DNA of 64,000 bases from JADGGV01 sp035715725 (GCA_035715725.1 DASTKT010000140.1:1-64000); one strand, 5' to 3'. Counted from the stretch's first letter, positions 44,549-53,427 are shown. The notes: generated from the letters alone by a model not told the origin. Numbers and translations: made by a program.

Positions 44549-45487
44549 TCAAACCTTCCGCCCCACCGCCGCGAAGAGCCGCGGACCCCGCGCCCGCGGG
44601 TCCGGGGCCAGCGGAATGTACCGGACGTCCGCCAGCCCGGCGTCCTCCAGCCAGCGCGTCATCGGGCCAGCGGCGAACCCGAGCCAGACGTGCCCCATCC
44701 GCTCCCGGTACTCCTCCCGCGCGTGCGGCATCAGATCGACCACGAGCAGGCGCCCGCCGGCGCGCAGGGCCCGCACGGCCTCCGCCAGCACCCGCGCGGG
44801 CTCCGGTGAGTACGGGAGCACGAGAGAAAGAACCGCCGCATCCAACTCGCCGTCGGCCACCGGAAGCTCCTCCAGCGCCCCGCTGCGCAGCTCCACGTTC
44901 CCGGCGCCCAGCGCCGAGAGGCGGGCGCGCGCCGCCGCCAGCATCGCCTCCGACTCGTCCAACGCCACCACGCGCCGCACGAACGGCGCGAGCGATGCCG
45001 CGAGCGGGCCCGTCCCGCACCCCAGGTCGCCCACCGTCCAGCCCGCGTCCAGCAGCGCGGGCAGCGCGGCCAGCTCCGGGCGCTCGCCGAACAGCTCCGC
45101 GCGCAGGGCGTCCCAATCCCCCGCCGCCGACGAGAAGAACTCCCGCGCACGGCTGCGCCGCCCCGCCATCACGCTACGCAGCCGCGCCGCGTCCTCCTCG
45201 GCATCCACCGCCGTCGTCACCTGCTCCCGAACCACCCCCCAGAGCCGGTCCGCCTCCGCCGGCAGCGCGCTCGCCAGCCGGTACCACCGGCTGGTCCCAT
45301 CCGCCCGCGAGACGACCCACCCCTCGTCCGCCAGCACCTTGAGGTGCCGGCTCACCGTCGACTGCGGCAACTGCAGCACCGCGCACAACTCGCCCACGGT
45401 CAGCTCCTGGCTCTCCAGCAGGAGCAGCAGCCGTGCGCGCGTCGGGTCGGCGAGGGCGCTGAGTCGGTCGAAGATCGTGGCGGTCAT
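44549..45487 (-). CDS. ArsR-type regulator fused to a SAM-dependent methyltransferase
   Basis: A 312-residue fusion. Residues ~1-90 are an ArsR winged helix (LSALADPTRARLLLLLESQ, recognition helix LPQSTVSRHLKVLADEG, wing SRADGTSRWYRL). Residues ~135-312 are a class I methyltransferase (VGDLGCGTGPLAASLAP, VVALDESEAMLAAAR, LDAAVLSLVLPYSPEPARVL, LRAGGRLLVVDLMPH). The methyltransferase domain may serve as a SAM/SAH sensor. It precedes ahcY, and an ArsR-family protein (SahR) controls ahcY in Proteobacteria, so an SAH-responsive role is a reasonable inference. Confidence 0.85.
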   Translation of the reverse strand: MTATIFDRLSALADPTRARLLLLLESQELTVGELCAVLQLPQSTVSRHLKVLADEGWVVSRADGTSRWYRLASALPAEADRLWGVVREQVTTAVDAEEDAARLRSVMAGRRSRAREFFSSAAGDWDALRAELFGERPELAALPALLDAGWTVGDLGCGTGPLAASLAPFVRRVVALDESEAMLAAARARLSALGAGNVELRSGALEELPVADGELDAAVLSLVLPYSPEPARVLAEAVRALRAGGRLLVVDLMPHAREEYRERMGHVWLGFAAGPMTRWLEDAGLADVRYIPLAPDPRARGPRLFAAVGRKV

Positions 45488-45492
45488 GGCAG

Positions 45493-45515
45493 TTGATCCG
45501 TGTATCCGGATTGAA
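45493..45515. promoter_or_regulatory. Candidate operator at the ArsR-methyltransferase start
   Basis: TT-G-ATCCG-TGTATC-CGGAT-TG-AA is a dyad (arms ATCCG/CGGAT, flanked by TT/AA) located six bases before the start codon. Its position suits autorepression. The related GATCCGTT words in the repeat block before ahcY may or may not be connected. Confidence 0.4.
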
Positions 45516-45573
45516 AGATAGATGCCGCCGGGCGGGAAGGCAAGCGGATTCGCGGGACGGGAACGGATTCTTC

Positions 45574-45815
45574 TTCACAGGGAGCATGGGAGCGTGGGAG
45601 GACGGCCCGGGCCGGTGGGGAGCGGCCGTCGCGGCGAGCGCACCGAATTCGGAAGGCGGTCAGGGGTACGCCGACTCCTGCGTCGGCGCCGGGAGCTAGC
45701 GTTGGACCGGCGGTTTGGGGATCACCGGTCCAACTTCAGACTGGTTCAGACGCGACGACGCTGCGCCGCCCGGCGATCCGTTGCCGTCCTCCCACGCTCC
45801 CATGCTCCCTGTGAA
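45574..45815. repeat. Intergenic element bounded by perfect 33-bp inverted repeats (copy B)
   Basis: Left end 45574-45606 (TTCACAGGGAGCATGGGAGC...) is the exact reverse complement of 45783-45815. The complementarity weakly continues outward as AACGGATT...TTTT. The interior contains GGACCGG...CACCGGTCC (45700-45735), which aligns with element A at 19-259 when that is read in reverse. It fills the gap 45488-45849 between two genes. No open frame inside is convincing. Confidence 0.75.
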
Positions 45816-45849
45816 AAAATCCGTTGCCCTTTCCGTCCTCGCCGCCGAG

Positions 45850-46209
45850 CTAGGGCGTCGGCGCCTCGACGAAGAACTGGATGGACTGGAACGCGTTGCG
45901 GCGCTGGCGGCTCTGCATCTGGACGGCGGCGAGACCGGGGCCGGCGGCGGTGACGATGGCGGTGGTGTCGGTGACGCCGCTCAGGCCGAGGATGGCGGGG
46001 GAGCTGGTGTTGAAGTCGATGGCGCGGCTGATCTTGTCGGGGCAGAGCGAGGCGGTGACGGCGTAGAAGCGCACGGTGTCGCCGAGGGCGAGGGTATCGC
46101 CGGCGCTGGGTTGGGAGACGATCTGGATGGCGCCGCAGTCGGCGAGCCCGTCGCCGCAGGCGGCGGCGAAGGTCGCGAGGAGGAGGAGGAGCGGGAGCGG
46201 ATTCTTCAC
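45850..46209 (-). CDS. Small lipoprotein with an Ig-like domain
   Basis: A 119-residue lipoprotein: GTG start, short signal VKNPLPLLLLLATFAAAC with the lipobox Cys at ~18, then one beta-sandwich (QIVSQPSAGDTLALGDTVRFYAVTA...TAIVTAAGPGLAAVQMQSR) resembling bacterial Ig-like group 2 modules. No catalytic residues. It follows the PD40 propeller lipoprotein by 22 bases on the same strand and may be its partner. GTG start chosen because only it gives a proper lipoprotein signal. Confidence 0.65.
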   Translation of the reverse strand: MKNPLPLLLLLATFAAACGDGLADCGAIQIVSQPSAGDTLALGDTVRFYAVTASLCPDKISRAIDFNTSSPAILGLSGVTDTTAIVTAAGPGLAAVQMQSRQRRNAFQSIQFFVEAPTP

Positions 46210-46231
46210 GGGGCCTCGAGGGTCCTGGGGT

Positions 46232-47344
46232 TCAGGGGCGCTCGCCGGCGGGCGTCGTCGGGCGGTCGACCCAGTCGGCGATGAAGATGTTGGTGTCTCC
46301 GGGCCGGGCGGCGCCGCGGTTGGAGGCGAAGACGAGGCGGCGGCCGTCGGGGGAGAACATGGGGAACCCGTCGAATTCGGGGGTGCGGGTGACGCGCTCG
46401 AGGCCGGAGCCGTCGGTGTTGACGAGGTAGAGGTCGAAGTCGCGGCCGCGGGGGTCCTGGGCGTTGGAGCTGAAGATGATCTGGCGCCCGTTGGGGTGGA
46501 AGAAGGGGGCGAAGGACGCGGCGTGGAGGTCGGTGACGCGGCGCTTGTTGGCGCCGTCGGCGTCCATGATCCAGATGTCGAGCTCGGTGGGGCGGACGAG
46601 GTTCTGGGCGAGGAGGCGGCGGTAGTCGGCCTGCTTCTCGGGCGTGTCCGGGTGGTAGGCGCGGTAGACGATGTGGCGGCCGTCCGGGGAGAAGAACGGG
46701 CCGCCGTCGTAGCCGAGCTCGGAGGTGACGCGGCGGACGTTGGAGCCATCGGCGTCCATCGTGTAGATGTCGAGGTCGCCGTCGCGGGTGGAGGTGAAGA
46801 CGATCTTACGGCCGTCGGGCGAGATCGTGGCCTCGGCGTCGTATCCGGGGGAGCGGAAGAGGGCGCGGAGGTCGGAGCCGTCGGGCCGGGCGGTGTAGAT
46901 GTCGTAGTCGTAGAGGGCCCACACGTAGCCCTGGGAGTAGTCGGGGCGGGGCGGGCAGTCGGGCGATGCGGCCTGGGTGGAGCTGAAGAGGACGCGCTTG
47001 CGGTGCGGGAAGAAGTAGCCGCAGGTCGTGCGTCCCTTGCCGCTGGAGACGCGGCGCAGGTTCCGGCCGGCGATGTCCATGATGTAGATCTGGTCGCACT
47101 GGCTGGCGCCGGGCCAGGTGGCCTGGAAGATCAGGCGGCGGCCGTTGGCGGAGAAGTAGGCCTCGGCGTTCTCGCCGGCGAAGGTGAGGCGCCGGAGGTT
47201 GGCGAGGTGGGGCTCGTCGGGGCGTGCCGGGAACGCGACGGCGCCGTGCCCGGCGGCGGCATCGACCGGGACGGGAGGCGAGGGGTGCGAGCCTCCGCAC
47301 GCGGTCAGGAGGGCCGCGGCCGTGATTGGCAGGAATCGGCGCAT
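46232..47344 (-). CDS. PD40/TolB-like beta-propeller lipoprotein
   Basis: A 370-residue lipoprotein (MRRFLPITAAALLTACGG, Cys ~16) with six to seven WD40-like PD40 blades. Each has the pattern F.PDGR.I.F.S.R.GD.DIY.MDADGSN.RRVT, for example FSPDGRHIVYRAYHP and MDADGSNVRRVTSELGYDGG. This fold matches TolB-type propellers; a stand-alone lipid-anchored form probably binds proteins or glycans at the cell surface. It is divergent from the M28 peptidase gene (47507), sharing a 162-base promoter region. Confidence 0.82.
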   Translation of the reverse strand: MRRFLPITAAALLTACGGSHPSPPVPVDAAAGHGAVAFPARPDEPHLANLRRLTFAGENAEAYFSANGRRLIFQATWPGASQCDQIYIMDIAGRNLRRVSSGKGRTTCGYFFPHRKRVLFSSTQAASPDCPPRPDYSQGYVWALYDYDIYTARPDGSDLRALFRSPGYDAEATISPDGRKIVFTSTRDGDLDIYTMDADGSNVRRVTSELGYDGGPFFSPDGRHIVYRAYHPDTPEKQADYRRLLAQNLVRPTELDIWIMDADGANKRRVTDLHAASFAPFFHPNGRQIIFSSNAQDPRGRDFDLYLVNTDGSGLERVTRTPEFDGFPMFSPDGRRLVFASNRGAARPGDTNIFIADWVDRPTTPAGERP

Positions 47345-47506
47345 GGATTACGATTCGGTCGAGACGACGGCATCCTGGAAACGCCCTTCGTCCGGGCGTC
47401 GTCCCGGCGCGGGCGTGGGGCGGCCGCCCCACGCGGCCGGCGGACTCCCGCATCCGCTCTCGCGCGGGCGCGCGGCGGTCCCCTTCCTTCCTTGTCGCAG
47501 GTGAAT

Positions 47507-48793
47507 ATGACGATCTCACGCGCGCCGCGCACGGCATGGGCCGTGGTGGTGGCGCTCGCGGCGCTGTCCACGGCCCCGGTGGCGGCGCAGGAGTGTCCTC
47601 GGCCGGCCTCCGTGGTGAAGGGGCTGGCGCAGCCGAAGGCGGCGATCCGCTACCTCGCGGACGACCGCCTGGGCGGGCGGCTGGCGGGGAGCGCGGACGA
47701 GCGCTGCGCGGGCGACTACATCGCCGCGGAGTTCCGCCGGATCGGGCTCGAGCCGGCCGGCGATGCGGGGACGTACTTCCAGTCGCTGCCGCTGGCGAGT
47801 GCGATCAACCCGCACGCGCCGGCGGGGACGGGGCGGAACGTGGTGGCGCGGCTGCGGGGCGCGGACCCGACGCTGGCGGCGGAGGCGGTGGTGATCGGGG
47901 CGCACTACGATCACCTCGGGCACGGCGGCTTCGGCTCGCTGGAGCCCAACTCGACGGACATCCACAACGGCGCGGACGACAACGCGTCGGGCGTGGGCGC
48001 GCTGCTCGCGGTGGCGGAGCGGCTGGCGAAGGGCGTGCGGCCGGCGCGCTCGGTGGTGTTCGTCGCGTTCACGGGGGAGGAGGAGGGGCTGCTCGGCTCG
48101 GAGTTCTACGCGTCGCATCCGGCGGTGCCGCTGGAGAAGACGCGGGCGATGCTGAACATGGACATGGTCGGCCGGCTCGGGACGCAGCCGCTGCTGGTGT
48201 ACGGCACGGGGACGGCGACGGAGTGGTCGGGCGTGGTGAAGGAGGCGGCGGCGCGGGAGGGGCTGCCGATCGCGGAGAAGGCGGACGGCTACGGCCCGAG
48301 CGACCAGACGTCGTTCTACGCCAAGGATGTGCCGGTCCTGCACTTCTTCACGAACGTGCACGGCGACTACCACAAGCCGAGCGACGACTGGGAGAAGATC
48401 GACTTCGCCGGCGTGGAGCGGGTGGCGCGGCTGGTCGCGCGGGTGGCGGTGGAGGCGGCCGGGCGCGCGCAGGCGCTGACGCTGCTGCGCGGGGCGGGCT
48501 CGCCGCCGACGCAATCGAGCGGCGGCGGGTACGGCGCCTACCTCGGCACGGTGCCGGACTTCACGCCGGTGGAGCGGGGCGTGCGCCTGTCGGGCGTGAC
48601 GGGCGGCTCGCCGGCGGACCAGGCCGGGCTGAAGGCCGGGGACGTCATCGTGGGGATCGCGGAGGTCGACGTGAAGGACCTCTACGCCATGACGGACGCG
48701 CTGCGGGCGCACAAGCCCGGGGAGCGGGTGGAGATCCGGTTCCTGCGGGACGGCCGGGAGCAGAAGACGGAGGCGGTGCTGGGGCGGCGCTGA
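47507..48793 (+). CDS. Secreted M28 family aminopeptidase with PDZ domain
   Basis: A 428-residue exported metallopeptidase. It has a signal peptide (AWAVVVALAALSTAPVAAQE) and M28 zinc site residues: His in VVIGAHYDHLG, bridging Asp in NGADDNASGVGALL, the Glu-Glu of FTGEEEGLLGSEFY, Asp in LNMDMVGR, and His in VHGDYHKPSDDW. A C-terminal PDZ domain follows (~residues 345-428; GVRLSGVTGGSPADQAGLKAGDVIVGI). Such enzymes trim N-terminal residues from peptides outside the cytoplasm. A GTG six bases upstream is an alternative start. Confidence 0.9.
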   Translation: MTISRAPRTAWAVVVALAALSTAPVAAQECPRPASVVKGLAQPKAAIRYLADDRLGGRLAGSADERCAGDYIAAEFRRIGLEPAGDAGTYFQSLPLASAINPHAPAGTGRNVVARLRGADPTLAAEAVVIGAHYDHLGHGGFGSLEPNSTDIHNGADDNASGVGALLAVAERLAKGVRPARSVVFVAFTGEEEGLLGSEFYASHPAVPLEKTRAMLNMDMVGRLGTQPLLVYGTGTATEWSGVVKEAAAREGLPIAEKADGYGPSDQTSFYAKDVPVLHFFTNVHGDYHKPSDDWEKIDFAGVERVARLVARVAVEAAGRAQALTLLRGAGSPPTQSSGGGYGAYLGTVPDFTPVERGVRLSGVTGGSPADQAGLKAGDVIVGIAEVDVKDLYAMTDALRAHKPGERVEIRFLRDGREQKTEAVLGRR

Positions 48794-48845
48794 GATCGAG
48801 ATCGGAGCGGCGATCACCGTGGCCGGGTCGGCCGCGGAAGAAACC

Positions 48846-48879
48846 GAAGCGCCGGGCCCCCGCGGGAGCCCGGCGCTTC
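48846..48879. terminator. Bidirectional terminator between convergent peptidase genes
   Basis: GAAGCGCCGGGC pairs exactly with GCCCGGCGCTTC across ten bases. Followed by GGTTTCTT on the reverse strand and TCGCTGCC on the forward strand. It separates the M28 and M20 peptidase genes. Confidence 0.75.
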
Positions 48880-48903
48880 TCGCTGCCTGCCCGCCGGGCG
48901 CGC

Positions 48904-50343
48904 CTACCGCGCGTCGGCGGCCGTCGCGGCGACCTTGCCGCCGGTGTACGCCTTCACCAGGCGGTAGAGGAACTCCTGCCCATCGTAGAACGACTTGATC
49001 GACACGCGTTCGTCGCGGCCGTGCGCGCGGCCGTCGCCCAGCTCCGAGAAGAGGCCGGAGACGCCGTAGACGGGGATCCCCTTCTGACGGAAGTAGAGGC
49101 CGTCGGTGGCGCCGGTGCCCATCGTGGGCACGACGACGGTGCCGGGCCACATCTCCTTCGTGATCTTCTCGATCGGGCCGAAGACCTCCGCGCGCAGCGG
49201 CGAGGGCGGGCTGGGCTTGGCCAGGTCGACGGCGGTGATCTTGATGGCGGTGTCGGCGACGACGCGCTGGAGCGTGGCCTGGACCTCCTTCGGGTCGGCG
49301 CCGGGGAACATGCGGCAGTTCACGTTCGCCGTGGCGCGCTGCGGCAGCGCGTTGGGCGCGTGACCGCCGGCGAGCAGGGTGGCGACGCACGTCGTGCGGA
49401 ACATCGAGTTGTAGACGGGCGTCTCGGAGAGGCGGGCCATGGCGGCCTGGTCGCCCTGGGCCGCGGCCTTCATGTCCGCGCCCGTCTGGCCGCCCTCGAT
49501 GCCGCCCATGCGGTCGAAGTACGCCTTCGTCGTCTCGTTGATCTGCGCCGGGAAGCTGAAGGCGGCGATCTTCGAGAGGCCGGCCGCGAGGGCGTAGATG
49601 GCGTTGTCCTTCTTGGGCACGGAGGAGTGGCCGCCGGGGTTTGTGACCTCGAGCGTGAAGTCCTGGTAGACCTTCTCGGCGGTGCCCACCTTGTTGGCGA
49701 CGTGCTTGCCCTGGCGCAGCTCGCCGCCGCCGCCCTCGTTCAGCCCGAACTCCGCGTTGACCAGGTCGGCGTGGTTCTCCAGCAGCCAGTGCACGCCGTT
49801 GCAGCAGCCGCCCTCCTCGTCCGCCGTGAGCGCCAGGATGATGTCGCGGTCGGGGACGAAGCCTTCCTTCTTGAAGCGGATCAGGTTGGCCACCCAGATC
49901 GCGGCCATCGCCTTGTCGTCGGAGGTGCCGCGGCCGTAGTAGTAGCCCTCCCGCTCGGTGAACTGGAACGGGTCGAGGTCGTTGGACCAATCCTCCTTCT
50001 TGGCCTCGACGACGTCGAGGTGCGCCAGGAGCAGGATCGGCTTCTTCGCCGCGTCCTTGCCGCGCATGCGGGCGACCAGGTTCCCCTTCTTCGGGTTGTC
50101 CGGGACGAGCACCTTCACGTCCGCGGCCGGGAAGCCCGCGTCGATGAGGCGCTTCGCCATGGCGTTGGCGGCCGCGGTGTTGTCGCCGACACTGTTGCTG
50201 GTGTTGATCTCGATGAGCTCCTTGTAGACGTCGTGGGCGAGCTGCCGCTCGGGCGTGAGCGCGGCCGGCGCCTGTGCGGCGACGGGGCCGGCGAGTGCGG
50301 CGGCGACCAGGACGGCGAGGAGCGAAGTCCGGGGCATGCGCAT
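48904..50343 (-). CDS. Secreted M20 family metallopeptidase
   Basis: A 479-residue exported zinc peptidase with a signal peptide (LLAVLVAAALAGPVAAQAP). M20 signatures: LLLAHLDVVEAKKEDW (first His/Asp ligand), YYGRGTSDDKAMAAI (bridging Asp), ALTADEEGGCCNGVHWLL (catalytic Glu plus ligand), the dimerisation-domain entrance (EVTNPGGHSSVPKKDNAIYAL), and the C-terminal RAHGRDERV with the last His. Annotated relatives are carboxypeptidase-like (CPG70/PepV type). ATG at 50343 is preferred over one six bases later, as AAGGAG is nearer to it. Confidence 0.92.
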   Translation of the reverse strand: MRMPRTSLLAVLVAAALAGPVAAQAPAALTPERQLAHDVYKELIEINTSNSVGDNTAAANAMAKRLIDAGFPAADVKVLVPDNPKKGNLVARMRGKDAAKKPILLLAHLDVVEAKKEDWSNDLDPFQFTEREGYYYGRGTSDDKAMAAIWVANLIRFKKEGFVPDRDIILALTADEEGGCCNGVHWLLENHADLVNAEFGLNEGGGGELRQGKHVANKVGTAEKVYQDFTLEVTNPGGHSSVPKKDNAIYALAAGLSKIAAFSFPAQINETTKAYFDRMGGIEGGQTGADMKAAAQGDQAAMARLSETPVYNSMFRTTCVATLLAGGHAPNALPQRATANVNCRMFPGADPKEVQATLQRVVADTAIKITAVDLAKPSPPSPLRAEVFGPIEKITKEMWPGTVVVPTMGTGATDGLYFRQKGIPVYGVSGLFSELGDGRAHGRDERVSIKSFYDGQEFLYRLVKAYTGGKVAATAADAR

Positions 50344-50418
50344 GCGGCGAATGGCTCCTTCTGTGGGTGGGGTGACGCGGGAATCTCGCGGGGGGCGCGG
50401 GCGGGGCGCAAGCCGGCG

Positions 50419-50453
50419 CCGGGGTGGCCGCCCGCGGGCGGCGGCCACCCCGG
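50419..50453 (-). terminator. Terminator of the Ig-repeat lipoprotein gene
   Basis: CCGGGGTGGCCGCC (50419-50432) pairs exactly with 50440-50453. It starts ten bases beyond the stop codon of the upstream gene on the reverse strand. No U-tract. Confidence 0.65.
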
Positions 50454-50463
50454 CGGGCCGGGC

Positions 50464-52089
50464 TCAGGGCGTGACGGTCACCGTCACGACCCCGATGAGA
50501 CCCTCCACGGCTACCCGCACGTTCGCCGTGCCCGCGGCCAGGCCGCGGACCACGCCGCTGGCGTCCACGCTGGCGATCGTCGGATCGAGACTCAGGAACT
50601 CCACGAGGCGGTTCTGCACGGGGGTTCCGTTGACGGCGACGAGGTAGCCGATGGCCGCCTGCTGGCCGACGGCGACGGTCATCGACGGGACCACGGAGAG
50701 GGCGTCGACGACCTGCGACGAGACCTGGAGCGAGGCCGAGGCGGTGACGTTCAGCGCGCGGGCCGTGATGGAGGCGGAGCCCGCGGCCACGCCGACGACC
50801 GCCCCGAGCGAGTCGACGCGCGCGATCAGCGTGTCGGAGGACGCCCAGGCGACCGTGGCCGGGAGCCGGATCCCGAGGTTGTCGCGCACGTCCACGGCGA
50901 AGTGGCCGGTGCGGCCCACGCCCAGCACGGCCGACGCCGGGGTGATCGTGACGTTGATGGTGCGGCCGTTGCCGACGCGGACGCGCGCCGTGTCCGCCAC
51001 ACCCTCGCTCGCCGCCACGATGCGCGCGGCGCCGTCGCCGACGCCGGTGACGAGCCCCGAGGCGGAGACGCGGGCGACGAGCGTGTCGAGGGAGCTCCAG
51101 GCGATGGTCTTGAACGGCAGCGCGTTGCCGTTCGAGTCCCGCGCGACCGCCGAGAGCTGCACGGTGGCGCCGACGTCGATGGCGGCGCTGTCGGGCGAGA
51201 TGGTCACGGATGCTGTCGGTACGGCGACCACGGTGACCGGCGCGAGGCCGGTGGCGCCCTCGCTGCGGGCGATCACCTGCGTCGCGCCGGCGTTGACGCC
51301 CTGGAGCAGGCCGGTGGCGGACACACGCGCGATGGCGGTGTCGAGCGTCGACCAGGTCACGGTGCGGCCGGTGACGACATGGCCCTGCAGGTCCCGGAGC
51401 GTGGTGTTGAGCTGCAGCGTGGCGCCCTGCGGCACCGTGGCGGGGGAGGGCGTGATCGCCACCGAGGCGACGGGCGCCGGCACGACGGTGACGTGCGCCA
51501 GGCCGACCTTGCCTTCGCTGCCGACGCTGACGGTCGTGGACCCGACGGCGAGCGCCGTGACGAGGCCGCCCTGCGTGACGCTCAGGATCGCGGGGTCGCC
51601 GGGGTTCCAGACGATCGGGCGGTCGCCGACGAGGCCGCCGGTGGAGTCGCGGAGCGCGACCGTGAACTGCCGCGTGGCGCCGACCACGAGCGTGGCGGTA
51701 TCCGGGCTGACCACGATGCGGTCGACCGGCACCGCCAGCACCTGGACGTTGAGCGCGCCTATGGCCCCGTCCACCGTGGCCTGGATCTGCGCGGTGCCGG
51801 GCGTGACGCCGAGGACCAGACCGTCGGCGCCGACCACGGCGACGCCGGGGCTCGCGCTGCGCCAGACGACGGGGTGGCCGCGCACCTCGTCGCCATTCTT
51901 CTTCCGGGCGACGGCGGTCAGCTGGACCTGCTGGAGAACGCGTATCGAGGCCGGACCCTGGATCTCGACCTGCGCGGCGCTGTCGTCCTCGAAGAGGCCG
52001 CAGCCGGTGAGCGTGGTGGCAGCGAGAAGGAGCGCAGCCGCTCTGTGACGGAGCGCGGCGCGCGGGCGTGCGTCAATCATTGGAGGCAT
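50464..52089 (-). CDS. Multi-domain Ig-like (Big_2) surface lipoprotein
   Basis: A 541-residue lipoprotein: lipobox LTGC (~residue 30), then about six successive ~80-residue bacterial Ig-like domains. Each has the pattern V.VSP.T..L.VGAT.QLTA..RDS.G......V.W.S.D..VA.V...GLVTGV..G.A.I.A (for example PDSAAIDVGATVQLSAVARD, SGLVTGVGDGAARIVA). Big_2 arrays act as surface stalks or adhesins. No C-terminal enzyme or sorting signal. ATG at 52089 is chosen; a second ATG nine bases on is possible. No strong ribosome site is visible. Confidence 0.88.
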   Translation of the reverse strand: MPPMIDARPRAALRHRAAALLLAATTLTGCGLFEDDSAAQVEIQGPASIRVLQQVQLTAVARKKNGDEVRGHPVVWRSASPGVAVVGADGLVLGVTPGTAQIQATVDGAIGALNVQVLAVPVDRIVVSPDTATLVVGATRQFTVALRDSTGGLVGDRPIVWNPGDPAILSVTQGGLVTALAVGSTTVSVGSEGKVGLAHVTVVPAPVASVAITPSPATVPQGATLQLNTTLRDLQGHVVTGRTVTWSTLDTAIARVSATGLLQGVNAGATQVIARSEGATGLAPVTVVAVPTASVTISPDSAAIDVGATVQLSAVARDSNGNALPFKTIAWSSLDTLVARVSASGLVTGVGDGAARIVAASEGVADTARVRVGNGRTINVTITPASAVLGVGRTGHFAVDVRDNLGIRLPATVAWASSDTLIARVDSLGAVVGVAAGSASITARALNVTASASLQVSSQVVDALSVVPSMTVAVGQQAAIGYLVAVNGTPVQNRLVEFLSLDPTIASVDASGVVRGLAAGTANVRVAVEGLIGVVTVTVTP

Positions 52090-52347
52090 TTTTCCGGCTT
52101 CGGGGTGAGAGGCCGACCCGTCAATGGGTGCCGTCGGGAACGTCGAGGAGAGCTGCCTCGATCGTAGCACGTGGCTCGGCTACGCGCAAGCAAGGTCGGG
52201 CGAATGACGTGCCGGAATCGACGTAGGTCCGCACCGGGAATGCGGATAGAAAATGGAAGGTGAGCGCGCCCGCGACGGGGGTGTCACAGCCGGACCCCAG
52301 GTGCGCGTTCTGCGGCAGGGTGGTGGACGAACCGCAGGGGGAGGAAC

Positions 52348-52749
52348 ATGAAAAAACTGGCAATGCTGGCGATGTTGATCGGGGTGGTGGCGTGCGGGCG
52401 CGCGGGGCCGACGGAGGCCTCGCTGGGCGAAGAGTTCACGCTCCGCGCGGGCGAGTCGGCGACGGTGGGCCCCGACAGCCTGTCGGTGACGTTCACGAAG
52501 GTCACGGCCGACAGCCGCTGCCCGACGAACGTGGTCTGCGTCTGGGCGGGCGACGCCGGCGTGCTGCTCCTGCTCACCGGGCTGGGCGACACCCAGCCGC
52601 TCGAGCTGCACACGGCCGCGCAGGTCGGCCCCAACCGGGGCAGCTTCCACGGGTATACGGTGCAGTTGCTGGAGGTGAGCCCGGCCGCGCGCGCCGGCCA
52701 GCCGATCCCGCCCGACGACTACTCGGTCACGCTCCGCGTCACGCACTGA
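52348..52749 (+). CDS. Small lipoprotein with DSRCP...CVWAG motif
   Basis: A 133-residue lipoprotein: MKKLAMLAMLIGVVAC signal and lipobox, then a beta-rich domain. The family-like motif is ADSRCPTNVVCVWAGDAGVLL, whose two cysteines probably pair, followed by LELHTAAQVGPNRGSFHGYTVQLLEVSP. Proteins of this pattern are common secreted proteins in Gemmatimonadota and Bacteroidota; their role is unknown. GGGGGAGGAAC lies before the ATG. It ends nine bases before the phosphoserine phosphatase gene, so both may share a transcript. Confidence 0.75.
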   Translation: MKKLAMLAMLIGVVACGRAGPTEASLGEEFTLRAGESATVGPDSLSVTFTKVTADSRCPTNVVCVWAGDAGVLLLLTGLGDTQPLELHTAAQVGPNRGSFHGYTVQLLEVSPAARAGQPIPPDDYSVTLRVTH

Positions 52750-52758
52750 AGGAGGGAG

Positions 52759-53427
52759 ATGACATTGTCCCGGCGTGGGCCGCGCTACCGCTCGGTGGTG
52801 TTCGACTGCGACAGCACGCTCTCGGCGATCGAAGGGATCGACGAGCTGGCGGGCCCGCTGAAGGCCGAGATCGCGTCGCTCACCGATGCCGCGATGCGGG
52901 GCGAGGTGCCGTTGGAGGAGGTGTACGGCCGCCGGCTGGCGCTGGTGCGCCCGAGCCGCGAGCGCGTCGAGGCGCTCGGCCGGCAGTACGTGGAGCGCGT
53001 GGTCCCCGGCGCGGCGGAGGCGGTGGCGGCGCTGCGGCGGGCGGGGGTGGTGGTGCGGGCGGTCTCCGGCGGCCTGCTGCCGGCGATCCACGCGCTCACG
53101 CGCAGCCTCGGGCTGACGGACGAGGACGTGGCGGCCGTGGGCGTGTGCTTCGATGCCGCCGGCGAGTACGCCGGCTTCGACGTCGCCTCGCCGCTGGCCC
53201 GGACCGGCGGCAAGGCGGAGGTGCTGCGCCGCTGGGCGCGCGAGCTGCCGCGCCCGGTCCTCATGGTGGGCGACGGCGTCACCGACCTGGAGGCGCGCCC
53301 TCCCGCGGACGCGTTCCTGGCCTTCACCGGCGTGGCGACGCGGCCGGGCGTGGTGGCGGCGGCGGACCATGCGTCGGGATCGATGGCGGAGGTCGTGGCG
53401 CTGGTGCTGGACGGGCCGGCCGGGTAA
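52759..53427 (+). CDS. serB: Phosphoserine phosphatase (HAD family)
   Basis: A 222-residue HAD phosphatase, last step of serine synthesis. Motif I is VVFDCDSTLS (D-x-D nucleophile), motif II the Ser in VRAVSGGLLPAI, a Lys in TGGKAEVLRRWA, motif III VLMVGDGVTDLEARPPAD. The SerB signature EGIDELA follows motif I. GGAGGGAG lies very close to the ATG. It opens a unit with the aminotransferase (53634) and 3-phosphoglycerate dehydrogenase (54728), covering the pathway. The 206-base spacer to the next gene is GC-rich with small palindromes only. Confidence 0.9.
   Translation: MTLSRRGPRYRSVVFDCDSTLSAIEGIDELAGPLKAEIASLTDAAMRGEVPLEEVYGRRLALVRPSRERVEALGRQYVERVVPGAAEAVAALRRAGVVVRAVSGGLLPAIHALTRSLGLTDEDVAAVGVCFDAAGEYAGFDVASPLARTGGKAEVLRRWARELPRPVLMVGDGVTDLEARPPADAFLAFTGVATRPGVVAAADHASGSMAEVVALVLDGPAG

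Noticed and set aside
52282..52305. TGTCACA upstream of the lipoprotein at 52348 as a second ECF41 promoter
   Set aside because: At N17 only CGTT is present instead of CGTC, and the seven-base -35 word can occur by chance; no context link to ECF41.
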